25,212 nucleotides of DNA. Source: Verrucomicrobiota bacterium (lineage in GTDB: Bacteria > Verrucomicrobiota > Verrucomicrobiia > Chthoniobacterales > UBA10450). The position numbers and the translations under genes were made by a program. Each line of letters begins with the position of its first letter. Position 1 is the stretch's first letter. The DNA lies in contig QHPN01000066.1 in assembly GCA_003219115.1 (NCBI GenBank), positions 1 to 25,212 of the forward strand, in the 5' to 3' direction. The notes under the pieces are model-generated. The model searched no databases. It was not told where the DNA came from and was given only the letters and a program-made list of their open reading frames with translations. Positions 1 through 8,258 of this stretch are shown one piece after another.

Positions 1-69
1 ATTGAGCAGCCCGGCCAAAGCGGTCGCACCCTGGCCGAGGCGTTGGTGCGAACGGTGCCTGTGCCGTGA
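1..69 (+). CDS. MoxR-type AAA ATPase, C-terminal end only (partial)
   Basis: Only the last 22 codons are in the window, in the frame ending at the TGA at 67-69. The peptide ends in LVRTVPVP. MoxR-family AAA+ ATPases commonly finish with a similar 'hydrophobic-x-x-VPVP' tail. The stop overlaps the GTG start of the next gene (GTGA), which indicates translational coupling. MoxR genes usually precede DUF58 and transglutaminase genes, as here, and their products are thought to act as chaperones for co-encoded envelope or secreted proteins. The assignment rests on this short tail plus context, so it is moderate only. Confidence 0.5.
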   Translation: MEQPGQSGRTLAEALVRTVPVP

Positions 70-953
70 ATCTCGCCGGGTTACCGCGCCTGCGACCGAC
101 CGCAGCACTGGGCGGCCTCGTGTTCGTGTTATTCGCGATGTGGTATGCCGCGTCGAGCCAGAACAACGCCGCAGCTTATCTTCTTTTCTTCACGCTCAGT
201 AGCCTGTTTGTCGTTTCGATCCCGCACTCGCTGCTCAATGTCGCGAGCCTGAAAGCAACCACCGAATCGGTAAAGCCGACGTTCGCGGGCGATGAAGTTT
301 CCTTGCCGGTCGAGGTCACGAACCAATCAGGGAAACCGCGTTACGGTATTCGCGTGCAGGTGCCAGACTCGGGCGGTAACGAACAGGCGGTGGATGAGAT
401 CGCAGCAGGCAGGGCTGCGCGCGTCCTGATTCGGTTCCCGGCACGCGCGCGCGGCGAATACGACGTGAAACGGTTATGTTTAGCGAGCGCTTTCCCGCTC
501 GGCGTTTTGCGGGCAACGAAACGAATAAATTGTCACCAACGCTTTCTCGTTTATCCGAAACCAGAGGGCAATCCAAGGTTGCCGCGTGATGGCGCGCGTT
601 CGGCGCACAACAGGCCGCGAACCGAGCTAGGCGAAGGCGACGACTTCGCGGGCGTGCGCGCGTATAAGCCCGGCCAATCGCAACGTCAGATCGACTGGAA
701 AGCGGTCGCGCGCGGTCACCCGTTGATGACGAAGCAGTACACCACCGAAGCGACCGGCGCGCTCTATCTTGATTTTGCAACGGCGCCTGGCAGCGACCCG
801 GAAGCGCGGCTGGCACAACTCGCGTTGTGGATTATCGAAGCGGAACGGGCGCGGCGTTCTTACGGCTTGCGTCTGCCGGGAACCGAGATCGCGCCCTCGT
901 TAGGGCAGGCACACTTCCACGGCTGTCTCCGGGCACTGGCGCTGTTCAAATGA
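66..953 (+). CDS. DUF58 domain protein, membrane anchored
   Basis: A 295-residue protein with a GTG start that overlaps the upstream stop. Residues 12-60 contain two closely spaced hydrophobic segments, giving an N-terminal membrane hairpin. Two DUF58 hallmarks follow: FPLGVLRA near 143-150, and the core motif GEGDDFAGVRAYKPG...IDWKAVAR at about 189-216. DUF58 proteins have a von Willebrand A-like fold and are encoded beside MoxR ATPases and transglutaminase-like membrane proteins. Their biochemical role is not settled; cell-envelope or protein-maturation functions have been suggested. The last four bases overlap the next start (ATGA at 950-953), so the three genes form one translationally coupled operon. 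Confidence 0.88.
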   Translation: MNLAGLPRLRPTAALGGLVFVLFAMWYAASSQNNAAAYLLFFTLSSLFVVSIPHSLLNVASLKATTESVKPTFAGDEVSLPVEVTNQSGKPRYGIRVQVPDSGGNEQAVDEIAAGRAARVLIRFPARARGEYDVKRLCLASAFPLGVLRATKRINCHQRFLVYPKPEGNPRLPRDGARSAHNRPRTELGEGDDFAGVRAYKPGQSQRQIDWKAVARGHPLMTKQYTTEATGALYLDFATAPGSDPEARLAQLALWIIEAERARRSYGLRLPGTEIAPSLGQAHFHGCLRALALFK

Positions 954-2959
954 TCAGAAAACGAGACACTCGCATTCCACGACGGCCGTTGCTCTGGCTG
1001 GCGGCCGCGCTCTTGTTTGTCCTGCCGCCATTGTTCGACGGGCTCGCGTTTTGGGTGCCGACGCTGCTGCTCTCGGCAATCGCGACCAAGTTTTGGATGG
1101 AGCCACGCGGTTATCGCCTGCGTTTTCTCCCGCTGAAGCTGGCGCTCGTCGTTGCCGCGGTGGTTGCAATCTTCATAAGTTACGGCGCGATCAAAGGCAT
1201 CGAGCCCGGCGTATCGCTCATCATCGTGTTGATGTCGCTGAAGATTTTCGAGGCACACACTGCCCGTGAATTCCACTTCATGGTCATGCTCGGTTGGGTG
1301 CTCTGTCTTTGCGGATTTTTCCTGGCGCAGGACCTCGCCATCGCGGTCTGCATCATGATTGCCTTTACGCTGCTGACCACGGCGCTCGTTCAGTTCTATC
1401 GCGGATTAGCGGCGGGCAGGATTTGGCCGCCGCTACGAGGCGCGCTCGTGCTGCTCGGGCAAGGAATGCCGCTAATCGTGCTGTTGTTTTTGCTCTTCCC
1501 GCGTGTGACAGCAGGTTTTCGCCTGCTGCTAACGCCGAACCTGACATCTGCATCCGGTTTTTCGGATCGGCTTTCGCCCGGCAGCGTCGAATCTCTTGCC
1601 GGCTCAACGGCCGTTGCCTTTCGCGCTGAATTTCCCGACGACAACCTTCCCCCGCGCGCGGCTCTTTATTGGCGCGGCCTTGTCATGACACACGGCGACG
1701 GAATGGAATGGCGTTTCCGGGAGACACCGTCCTCCACGTCGCAGGAGCTTCGCGGTGGCACCACCATTCGCCAATGGGTCACGATCGAGCCGCACGGCGC
1801 GCTCTGGATGTTTGCTCTGGATCGACCAGTTACAGCTTCCCCCGGTGCGATCCTCATGCCCGGCAATTACCTGTCGAGCGGGCAGCCAATCATGAAACAG
1901 CGGCGCTACGAAGTGAGATCGTCCCTGGAGATGGCGCGTCAGGATCTGCAGCCGAGCGAACGAGAAAGTCTGCTCGAGGTGCCGGCGTCCATCAGCCCGC
2001 GGGCCCGCGAACTCGCGCAATCGTGGAGGGCGACTGATCCGGATCCGCACGCAATCGTCGGACGCGCTCTCGATTTTTTCCAAACCCAACGCTTCCGCTA
2101 TTCACTTTCTCCGGGCGAATACAAAAGAAATGATCTCGAGGAATTTCTCTTTCGCCGACGTATCGGCTTCTGCGAACATTACGCGGCCAGCTTCGCGACA
2201 TTGATGCGGCTGGCCGGAGTGCCGGCCCGTGTGGTCGTTGGTTATCTCGGGGGCGAGTTCAACGAAATGGGCCACTTCTATCTCGTGCGGCAATCCGATA
2301 CCCATGCGTGGTGTGAGGTTTGGCTGCCCGATACCGGCTGGACGCGTGTCGATCCAACCAGTGTGGTCGCACCCGAGCGCGTAAATTTTGGTTTTGAATC
2401 TTTTCTGGAACGGAACGCTAGCGCTGGTGAGATGAGCCCTGGGTTCACGCGGACTTTTGCGCGGCAGCCGTTCTTTGCCAAAATCCGCGTGACCTGGCAA
2501 ACGCTGAACTACGCCTGGGACAGCCGCGTGCTTGGTTTCGACGCTGAGGCGCAGGAAGCGTTGACGAACGAGATTGGCTTGCCGGACCTAAAACCGGTTT
2601 CGTTACTTTTCTTGAGCGCCATCATCGCTGCTGGATTTGTCCTCGTTCTCGCGATCTGGATGCAATTTCGCGCTCGCGCTCAGCCCGATCCCATTCGGAG
2701 CCTTTATGCTCGCTTCTGCGCGAAAGCCGCGCGTTTGGGCGCACCGCGCGATCCCGCCGAGGGCCCTGTTCATTTCGCGCAGCGTGCCGCAGAGTTCCTG
2801 CCAGAGGAATCCGGACGTATTGCAATGATTTCGAATTCCTACGTGGCATTGCGCTATGGGAGAGAGATAGACGTTTCGACATTGCGACAACTCGCGCATG
2901 AGGTGCATCTCTTCGGTTCCGGCAGGCGAGCAAATCCAAGATCTCACCGCGGCCGCTGA
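950..2959 (+). CDS. TgpA-like membrane transglutaminase
   Basis: About 669 residues from the ATG at 950, chosen because it overlaps the DUF58 stop as ATGA. A longer reading from 827 would overlap DUF58 by 127 bp. Residues 1-190 are strongly hydrophobic, with about six membrane helices (the DUF3488/TgpA N-terminal region). A periplasmic transglutaminase core follows with a complete triad: Cys408 (GFCEHYA), His452 (DTHAWCEVW) and Asp468 (RVDPT). A further helix lies near 550-570, and the C-terminal cytoplasmic part resembles DUF4129. TgpA-type proteins pair with MoxR and DUF58. The substrate is unknown; a cell-surface or peptidoglycan-linked protein is likely. The 3' end overlaps the convergent antiporter gene by 16 bp. 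Confidence 0.9.
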   Translation: MIRKRDTRIPRRPLLWLAAALLFVLPPLFDGLAFWVPTLLLSAIATKFWMEPRGYRLRFLPLKLALVVAAVVAIFISYGAIKGIEPGVSLIIVLMSLKIFEAHTAREFHFMVMLGWVLCLCGFFLAQDLAIAVCIMIAFTLLTTALVQFYRGLAAGRIWPPLRGALVLLGQGMPLIVLLFLLFPRVTAGFRLLLTPNLTSASGFSDRLSPGSVESLAGSTAVAFRAEFPDDNLPPRAALYWRGLVMTHGDGMEWRFRETPSSTSQELRGGTTIRQWVTIEPHGALWMFALDRPVTASPGAILMPGNYLSSGQPIMKQRRYEVRSSLEMARQDLQPSERESLLEVPASISPRARELAQSWRATDPDPHAIVGRALDFFQTQRFRYSLSPGEYKRNDLEEFLFRRRIGFCEHYAASFATLMRLAGVPARVVVGYLGGEFNEMGHFYLVRQSDTHAWCEVWLPDTGWTRVDPTSVVAPERVNFGFESFLERNASAGEMSPGFTRTFARQPFFAKIRVTWQTLNYAWDSRVLGFDAEAQEALTNEIGLPDLKPVSLLFLSAIIAAGFVLVLAIWMQFRARAQPDPIRSLYARFCAKAARLGAPRDPAEGPVHFAQRAAEFLPEESGRIAMISNSYVALRYGREIDVSTLRQLAHEVHLFGSGRRANPRSHRGR

Positions 2960-4533
2960 AGCCTCGCTTCGGCCAGATCGATATCTCGTTGGATGCGGCG
3001 CAAAGCCTGATCGCTGATTGCCTCTTCGTTGCGCAAGGTGATCACGGTCTCGCGTTCGATGTGCAACAATTCACAGGCGAGCTCTTCAAAATCCGCGGAA
3101 AATAATCGGTCTATGCTTACCGGCCCTTCCGCACGCAGCTGCCGGATCCGATCCACATATTCCGTCCGCAATCGTCCGATTGTTTCAGGCTTTGCTTCAC
3201 GTAACGATTCAATTGCTTCGAGACGAGTTAGTGCCGCCTCATTCGCCTTCAATCGCGCCAGTCTCTCTTCGCGTTCGATCGCGTGATCATCGACAACTCC
3301 GAGCCAGCGCACGATGGGCGTCAGTGTCAATCCTTGGACGACGAGAGTTCCGAAAATGACGCAGAACGTGAGGAGCAGGATGACGTCGCGGCCCGGAAAG
3401 GGTTCGCCACTCGGCAGAACAAACGGGACGGCCAGGGCGGCAGCCAGCGAATCAGCTCCACGCAGTCCGGTCCAGGCAATTAACGCCGTGTATTGCCACG
3501 GGAAACGGACTTTTCGCCGCGATCTTCGAGACAGAAACGGCAGGTAAGTAGTCCCGAACATCCAGGCGAAGCGAACCAATACCATCACAGACACAACCAT
3601 TATCGCCAACATCGCCACTTTTGTGACTGAACCCGGAGCGAGCGCGTGAGTAACCTGGGGAAGTTGCAGCCCGATGAGCATGAACAGCACTCCATTCAGA
3701 ACGAACACAACCATTTCCCAGACCGGCAAAGCCTGAAGCCTCATTCGGCCGCTCAATATCCGCGGCGCCTGCCAGCCATAATAAATTCCGGCGATCACGA
3801 CCGCGAGAATTCCGGAAACGTGGAGCTTTTCGCCGCTGAAGTAGGCAACATACGGCGTCAGAAGCGAAAACATGGTTTGCACCGGCGGATCATCCAGGCG
3901 CTTCTGCACCTGCGTCGCCAGCCAACCCACCGCCAGTCCAACCGCGATCCCACCCGCTGCCACAAAAAGAAACTGCGCGCTTGCCTGCCCGAGCGAAAAC
4001 GCGCCTGTCATCACTGCCGCCACCGCGAACCGGAAGGAAATGAACGAAGTCGCATCATTGACGAGGCTCTCGCCTTCCAGGATGACGATGATCTTTCGTG
4101 GAACGCGCAGGTTCTGTGTTACCGACAAGGCCGCGACTGCGTCTGGGGGCGAGATGAGAGCTCCAAAGACAAAGCCCACCGCCCACGGAAGTCCGGTAAG
4201 ATAGTGGAACAGTGCTGCAATTACTGTCATCGTCAGCACCACCAGGACAATGGCCATCAGCAGAATCGGTCGCAAGTTCGCTCGAAAATCTCTCCACGAA
4301 ATGTAAACGGCCGCGGGATAAATCAGCGGCGGCAGAAACAAGTTAAAGACCAGCTCCGGTTCAAGATGAATCACGGGCAGGCCGGGGATCAGGGCCAACA
4401 CCACGCCACCCACCGTGAGAAGGATGGAATACGGAACCCGGATTCTTCGAGCGACGATCGCGAGGAGCGCGACAATCACGAGGCAGATCAGGATTAGTTC
4501 GCCCTCACCTATCGCCTGTTTCGTTGTGTTCAA
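2944..4533 (-). CDS. CPA1-family Na+/H+ antiporter
   Basis: About 529 residues with 12-13 membrane helices, which would exchange Na+ (or K+) for H+ across the inner membrane. CPA1 signatures are FNLFLPPLIYPAA (about 63-75), SPPDAVAA (128-135) and EGESLVNDATS, with the Asn-Asp pair at about 159-160 forming the cation site. The roughly 115-residue C-terminus is charged and helical, as expected for a cytoplasmic regulatory tail. I place the start at the TTG at 4533 because AAGGAG lies 8 nt upstream. A GTG at 4596 in the same frame has no ribosome binding site and would add 21 non-family residues. It lies downstream of nuoI on the same strand after a 250-bp gap. Whether it works with complex I is not known. 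Confidence 0.9.
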   Translation of the reverse strand: MNTTKQAIGEGELILICLVIVALLAIVARRIRVPYSILLTVGGVVLALIPGLPVIHLEPELVFNLFLPPLIYPAAVYISWRDFRANLRPILLMAIVLVVLTMTVIAALFHYLTGLPWAVGFVFGALISPPDAVAALSVTQNLRVPRKIIVILEGESLVNDATSFISFRFAVAAVMTGAFSLGQASAQFLFVAAGGIAVGLAVGWLATQVQKRLDDPPVQTMFSLLTPYVAYFSGEKLHVSGILAVVIAGIYYGWQAPRILSGRMRLQALPVWEMVVFVLNGVLFMLIGLQLPQVTHALAPGSVTKVAMLAIMVVSVMVLVRFAWMFGTTYLPFLSRRSRRKVRFPWQYTALIAWTGLRGADSLAAALAVPFVLPSGEPFPGRDVILLLTFCVIFGTLVVQGLTLTPIVRWLGVVDDHAIEREERLARLKANEAALTRLEAIESLREAKPETIGRLRTEYVDRIRQLRAEGPVSIDRLFSADFEELACELLHIERETVITLRNEEAISDQALRRIQRDIDLAEARLQRPR

Positions 4534-4783
4534 TTTTACGACTCCTTTTCCCGGATTATCGCGGGGCCGGAAGGCATTGCCATCACAGAGCAACACGTAA
4601 GGTGCGCATCTTGTCGTGGTTGCTTAACTATGATCGATCCATAGATGCACTGCGGCAGAGAGCCGCCGGCCGTCTGGACAACACGCCGTTGAGCATTTCA
4701 TATTCTGTCCGGCCGCAATGCAATCGACAGGCAGACTGGCGTCGCCACCGTGTGATCCGGTTATGCGTCCTAAGTTTTGCGGC
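4534..4783. other. Intergenic region between nuoI and the antiporter gene
   Basis: A 250-bp gap with no credible gene. It holds an interrupted inverted repeat: CGGCC (4667-4671) and GGACA (4676-4680) pair with TGTCC (4706-4710) and GGCCG (4711-4715), with a 4-nt bulge in the left arm. This could be a repeat element or a weak transcription stop after nuoI. No T-tract is present, so an intrinsic terminator is not claimed. Confidence 0.4.
4542..4547 (-). promoter_or_regulatory. Shine-Dalgarno site deciding the antiporter start
   Basis: On the minus strand this reads AAGGAG, followed by 8 nt and then TTG at 4533. It is one of the few clear ribosome binding sites in the window and supports a TTG start over the upstream GTG at 4596. 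Confidence 0.7.
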
Positions 4784-5377
4784 TTACGAACCCGATGGCG
4801 GCGTTGACTTCGATGTTCCCGCCGTGGGCGCTGCCGGCGCAGCGGCCGGTTTTTTCTTCGCCGCGGCTTCGGCCAGCTTGGCATCTACTTCGGCAGCCTC
4901 GATCGGATGAATGCTATGATAATAGGTGTTCGACTTGGATAGCTCGTCCTTCCCTTGCCGCAACGCATCGAAGCGTTCGCGCGTACTTAACTCAAATACC
5001 TTGTCCATCTTGATCGCTTCAAACGGACAAACCTCGACGCAAATCTGGCAGCTCATGCAAACCGAGATATCGATATCGAAGATTTTCGGATAAAACTGCG
5101 GTTTGCCCATGTAATCGGGCTTCTTGTCTTCGCTCTTAACGATATAGATGCACTGCGGTGGACATTCCTTCTCGCAAATCTTGCACGCCACACAACGCAA
5201 TCCCGCTTCTGCATCCTCAGTGTCATAAATTAGGAACGGAAAGTTGCGGTAGTTCTCCGGCAATGGGCTGCGCTCTTCCGGATACTGCACGGTGATCAAA
5301 CGCTCTTTCTCGAAATAGCTTCCGACGAAGTTACGCGCCGTTACTGCCATCCCCTTAAGTATGCCCGTCCCGATCAT
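4784..5377 (-). CDS. nuoI: NADH-quinone oxidoreductase subunit I
   Basis: A 197-residue peripheral-arm subunit carrying two [4Fe-4S] clusters (N6a and N6b), which pass electrons toward cluster N2 on NuoB. Both cysteine sets are complete: Cys62/65/68/72 (CVACKICEKECP) and Cys107/110/113/117 (CMSCQICVEVCP). The N-terminus (ILKGMAVTARNF) matches the amphipathic anchor of NuoI. The last 30 or so residues are an Ala/Pro/Lys-rich tail beyond the usual end. It is the last gene of the leftward nuoA-B-C-D-I arm, 33 bp after nuoD. Canonical operons place nuoI between nuoH and nuoJ, so its position here is a rearrangement. Confidence 0.96.
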   Translation of the reverse strand: MIGTGILKGMAVTARNFVGSYFEKERLITVQYPEERSPLPENYRNFPFLIYDTEDAEAGLRCVACKICEKECPPQCIYIVKSEDKKPDYMGKPQFYPKIFDIDISVCMSCQICVEVCPFEAIKMDKVFELSTRERFDALRQGKDELSKSNTYYHSIHPIEAAEVDAKLAEAAAKKKPAAAPAAPTAGTSKSTPPSGS

Positions 5378-5383
5378 TTCAAA

Positions 5384-5408
5384 TCACTAAATCATTAGCT
5401 CACTAAAT
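5384..5408. repeat. Short direct repeat between nuoD and nuoI
   Basis: TCACTAAAT occurs twice, at 5384-5392 and 5400-5408, within the 33-bp spacer upstream of nuoI. No function is evident. Confidence 0.4.
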
Positions 5409-5410
5409 GC

Positions 5411-6577
5411 TCATCGATCCACTTCTCCCATGACAATATCGACGCTCCCAAGAATCACCATCACGTCGGCCACGGTATGGCCCAGGCAAAGATCTTCCAG
5501 GATCGTCAGGTTGATGAAACTGGGTGGGCGGACGCGGTAACGATAAGGATTCGAACTGCCGTCGCTTATTAAATAGAAGCCGAGCTCGCCTTTGGGGGCC
5601 TCGATGCGCCCGTATGCTTCCCCGACTGGTGGCTTGAAAGCCCGAATCTTCACCTTCGGATTCATGACCGGACCAGCGGGTATTTGTTCGAACGCCTGGT
5701 TCAGGATGGCGATGCTCTCGCGCATCTCCAGCGCACGCATCATCAGACGGTCGTAGGTATCGCCGTGTTCCCCCAGCGGAATGCGAAACTTAAACCGCGG
5801 ATAATATCCATAGCCATCTACTTTGCGGATATCGTAGTTCACGCCGCACGCGCGCAGCATCGGGCCGGTAATTCCCGCGCTAATCGCAAGCCCTGGCGAT
5901 AGTTTGCCAACGTTCTGCGTCCGCGCGATCAGGATTTCGTTTTCTACAATGAGATTTTCAAATTCGTCGAGAAATTTGGGAAAGCGATTAACAACCTCTT
6001 TCGCCCGCGCCAACCACTCCGGACTGGCATCCACGCGGCAACCGCCGAAACGCATGTAGTCACACATCATGCGCGACCCTGATAACGATTCGAATAAATC
6101 GAGAATCTTCTCCCGCTCACGAAAGGCATACATGAGGGGAGTTCCCCACGCGCCCATATCGCTGAGTAGAAAACCCAGAAGCGATGCATGGTTCTGAAGC
6201 CGGGTTAGCTCCGCCAGAATGACGCGTAAGTACTCAGCGCGCTCTGGAACTTCAATCCCGGCCAGTTTCTCGACACTGAGTGCGTAAGCCCAGTTATTGG
6301 TCATCGAACAAAAGTAATCGAGCCGATCAGTGTATGGCATGGAGCCGAGGTAGCTCGTGTTCTCGCCGATCTTCTCGTGGTTCCGATGCAGGTAGCCGAA
6401 GACTGGCTTGAGTTTGCGAACGATCTCGCCGTCGAGCGCCACGTTCATCCGGAATACGCCATGAGTCGACGGATGCTGCGGTCCCATCGAGACTTCGAGC
6501 AATTCACCCTCCAGCCGCGAGGTCATGATGGTAGGCGGTCGCTCCGCTGCTTCGAGTTCCTGGAATCCGAGGCTCAT
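5411..6577 (-). CDS. nuoD: NADH-quinone oxidoreductase subunit D
   Basis: A 388-residue 49-kDa-type subunit that forms the quinone-reduction pocket with NuoB. The quinone-site residues are present: His39 in GPQHPSTHG and Tyr82 in PYTDRLDY. The rest follows the family, including LTRLQNHASLLGF and GEAYGRIEAPKGELGF. One stretch is unusual: where relatives have 'RKxxPY...FDVP' below cluster N2, this protein reads RKVDGYGYYPRFKFRIP, so the Pro-Tyr and the FDVP Asp are changed. NuoC is a separate gene, not fused as in E. coli. No ribosome binding site is obvious. The leader is a palindromic repeat, and the internal Met18 is an alternative start. Confidence 0.96.
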   Translation of the reverse strand: MSLGFQELEAAERPPTIMTSRLEGELLEVSMGPQHPSTHGVFRMNVALDGEIVRKLKPVFGYLHRNHEKIGENTSYLGSMPYTDRLDYFCSMTNNWAYALSVEKLAGIEVPERAEYLRVILAELTRLQNHASLLGFLLSDMGAWGTPLMYAFREREKILDLFESLSGSRMMCDYMRFGGCRVDASPEWLARAKEVVNRFPKFLDEFENLIVENEILIARTQNVGKLSPGLAISAGITGPMLRACGVNYDIRKVDGYGYYPRFKFRIPLGEHGDTYDRLMMRALEMRESIAILNQAFEQIPAGPVMNPKVKIRAFKPPVGEAYGRIEAPKGELGFYLISDGSSNPYRYRVRPPSFINLTILEDLCLGHTVADVMVILGSVDIVMGEVDR

Positions 6578-6587
6578 GGGAAAAAGG

Positions 6588-6691
6588 GTTAAAAAGTTAA
6601 AACTGTTAATGGTTCCGAGCTCGCACCTGTTTACCTGTCACGCCGTAGTCTCGACGTAGGCGGAACGTTGTAACTCTTTTAACCATTTAAC
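6588..6691. repeat. TTAAC-type palindromic element between nuoC and nuoD
   Basis: The left arm (6588-6616) starts GTTAAAAAGTTAAAA and ends GGTTCC. The right arm (6662-6691) starts GGAACGTTGTAAC and ends in TTTAAC. The arms are imperfect reverse complements of about 30 nt. The element nearly fills the spacer and ends next to the nuoC stop. It is one of six copies in the locus. Confidence 0.75.
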
Positions 6692-6692
6692 G

Positions 6693-7358
6693 TCATGGCT
6701 GCGCCGTAATTTTTTCTGCGCCATCGAGCTGTGGCCGCGGCGCGTAATGCCGCTTCGCTTTCTCCAGCACGTCATCGTGTGGAGTCGGCTCGTATTCGTA
6801 ATCGTCCGGTTCGCGATAATCCTTTCGCATCGGGTAATCTTCGAATTCGTCCCACATCAGAATGCGTCGGAGATCGGGATGGCCATCAAAATGAATACCG
6901 TAGAGATCGAATATTTCCCGCTCCTGAAATTCCGCGCTCCGCCAGATCGACGTCAGCGATGGCAATTGCGTTTCCGCGGTGCGATCGGCCGTGCGCATCC
7001 GAATAATCACAGGTCCATGCTTCCGTGCGATCGAATACAAATGATAGACGGCTTCGAGGTAACCGGGAATTACCTCCTCGCTTATCTGATCGACTTCCTT
7101 TTCCACCCCATCGACAACCTGCTTCACCTTTACTGTCTTCTTGATTGTCCGATCGAGCCAATCGACGCCGGTAACATTCGAGCAAAAATCGAGTCGCAAC
7201 TCCGGATCGTCCCGCAAAAAACGCGCGATTTCGACTGCGTGTTCGTTGTCGATCCTGAGCGACGCTTGTTGAGATGGGCTCCCGTTGGATACGATCTCGA
7301 GCCGAGCTCCGGGAGCAACCGTTTCGGTGCGGGCTTTGATTTCGGCTAACGTTTCCAT
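6693..7358 (-). CDS. nuoC: NADH-quinone oxidoreductase subunit C
   Basis: A 221-residue 30-kDa-type subunit that packs on NuoD and helps assemble the quinone module. The family signature lies at about 145-166 (EREIFDLYGIHFDGHPDLRR), followed by the usual YPMRKDY. Between VDWLDR (about 65-70) and YLEAVYHLYS (about 100-109) there is a charged insert of roughly 25 residues rich in Lys, Val and Glu, which typical NuoC proteins lack. The ATG at 7358 has only a weak upstream purine stretch. It lies between nuoB and nuoD, with a palindromic element on each side. Confidence 0.95.
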   Translation of the reverse strand: METLAEIKARTETVAPGARLEIVSNGSPSQQASLRIDNEHAVEIARFLRDDPELRLDFCSNVTGVDWLDRTIKKTVKVKQVVDGVEKEVDQISEEVIPGYLEAVYHLYSIARKHGPVIIRMRTADRTAETQLPSLTSIWRSAEFQEREIFDLYGIHFDGHPDLRRILMWDEFEDYPMRKDYREPDDYEYEPTPHDDVLEKAKRHYAPRPQLDGAEKITAQP

Positions 7359-7381
7359 CTCTTAGAGTTATGTTTCTAGTT

Positions 7382-7470
7382 GGTGGATCGGTCGCTCCGT
7401 CGGGCGATGCTAAACAAATGCGGCTTCGCCGGCTTTCTTCGACATTGAGCAAGGAACTGCTCGATCCACC
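7382..7470. repeat. Inverted repeat between nuoB and nuoC
   Basis: GGTGGATCG (7382-7390) and CGATCCACC (7462-7470) form perfect 9-bp arms about 70 nt apart. The interior is GC-rich and non-coding. This explains most of the 173-bp spacer. It looks like an intergenic repeat element; no protein is encoded. Confidence 0.55.
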
Positions 7471-7504
7471 TGGCAGTTCTCGCCCCCTCCGTCGTGCTTT
7501 CCCC

Positions 7505-7536
7505 TTTTAACAATGTAACTCATTTAACAAACTAAC
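7505..7536. repeat. TTAAC-type element, single arm, at the nuoB 3' end
   Basis: It reads TTTTAACAATGTAACTCATT and continues to TAAC, the same arm as in the other copies of this family. It covers the nuoB stop codon (7532-7534). No matching left arm is visible here. Confidence 0.6.
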
Positions 7537-8149
7537 GTTGAATTTCGGGCGGCCGAAACAGATCGGCATTCGCCGCGGGCTCTAAATCATGCGCGCCAAA
7601 GGCCGGCACCGGAAACTCGCTCGGTTGATCCGGACGCAGATGTTCCGCTTTGTTCGAGCCGCTTAGTTTTTGTTCGTCGATCTTGCGCTGCAATTCCATG
7701 AACGCATGCAACAGAGCTTCCGGCCGCGGTGGGCAACCGGGAATGTAGACATCGACTGGAATGTAACGGTCGATTCCTTTGAGAACGTTGTAGCCCTGTT
7801 TGAATGGTCCCCCTGAAATCGCGCACGCGCCCATGGAGATGACATATTTCGGGTCAGGCATCTGGTTGTAGAGCCTGACAATTTGTGGCGCCATCTTTTT
7901 CGTCACTGTGCCGGCGACGATCATCAAGTCAGCCTGGCGGGGTGATGGCCGAAAAACTTCGCCGCCAAACCGCGCGATATCGTAACGCGACGCCGCCGTC
8001 GCGATCATCTCAATCGCGCAGCAGGCTAGTCCGAATTGCAACGGCCAGATCGAGTTCTTGCGCCCCCAATTATAGAGCTCCTGCATCGATGTGACCCAAA
8101 TGCCCTGCCGCTGCAGTTCGCCGCGCAATCCTTCGTCGATGTCGCTCAT
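7532..8149 (-). CDS. nuoB: NADH-quinone oxidoreductase subunit B
   Basis: A 205-residue PSST-type subunit that holds cluster N2, the last iron-sulfur centre before quinone. All four ligands are present: the tandem Cys43-Cys44 (GLACCAIEM), Cys109 (GACAISGG) and Cys139 (PGCPPRPE). The C-terminal 45 or so residues past the core are a variable Pro-rich tail. It starts at the ATG at 8149 and lies second in the leftward arm behind nuoA. The stop codon lies inside a TTAAC-type repeat. Confidence 0.97.
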   Translation of the reverse strand: MSDIDEGLRGELQRQGIWVTSMQELYNWGRKNSIWPLQFGLACCAIEMIATAASRYDIARFGGEVFRPSPRQADLMIVAGTVTKKMAPQIVRLYNQMPDPKYVISMGACAISGGPFKQGYNVLKGIDRYIPVDVYIPGCPPRPEALLHAFMELQRKIDEQKLSGSNKAEHLRPDQPSEFPVPAFGAHDLEPAANADLFRPPEIQR

Positions 8150-8164
8150 GCTCAGAAGTGAAAC

Positions 8165-8232
8165 GTTAAAATGTTAAATCGGGTTATGCCCTTTTCCGGT
8201 TCTAACAATGTAACCCTTTTAACCTTTTTAAC
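8165..8232. repeat. TTAAC-type palindromic element between nuoA and nuoB
   Basis: The left arm GTTAAAATGTTAAATCGGGT begins at 8165. The right arm (8203-8232) reads TAACAATGTAACCC then TTTTAACCTTTTTAAC. The arms are imperfect reverse complements. It occupies the core of the spacer. Confidence 0.75.
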
Positions 8233-8258
8233 CAATCGCGTGAGTGTTAACTATTGCG

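Noticed and set aside
316..816. 166-residue open frame on the - strand inside the DUF58 gene
   Set aside because: It is an Arg-rich, motif-free shadow of a conserved DUF58 protein.
827..949. Upstream in-frame start for the transglutaminase gene
   Set aside because: It would overlap DUF58 by 127 bp and add 41 non-family residues; the ATGA overlap at 950 is a better start.
3646..4497. 283-residue open frame on the + strand, opposite the antiporter gene
   Set aside because: Its translation is rich in His, Arg and Gln with no domain signature, and it is fully antisense to a well-conserved CPA1 antiporter. It is a shadow of that gene's codon use.
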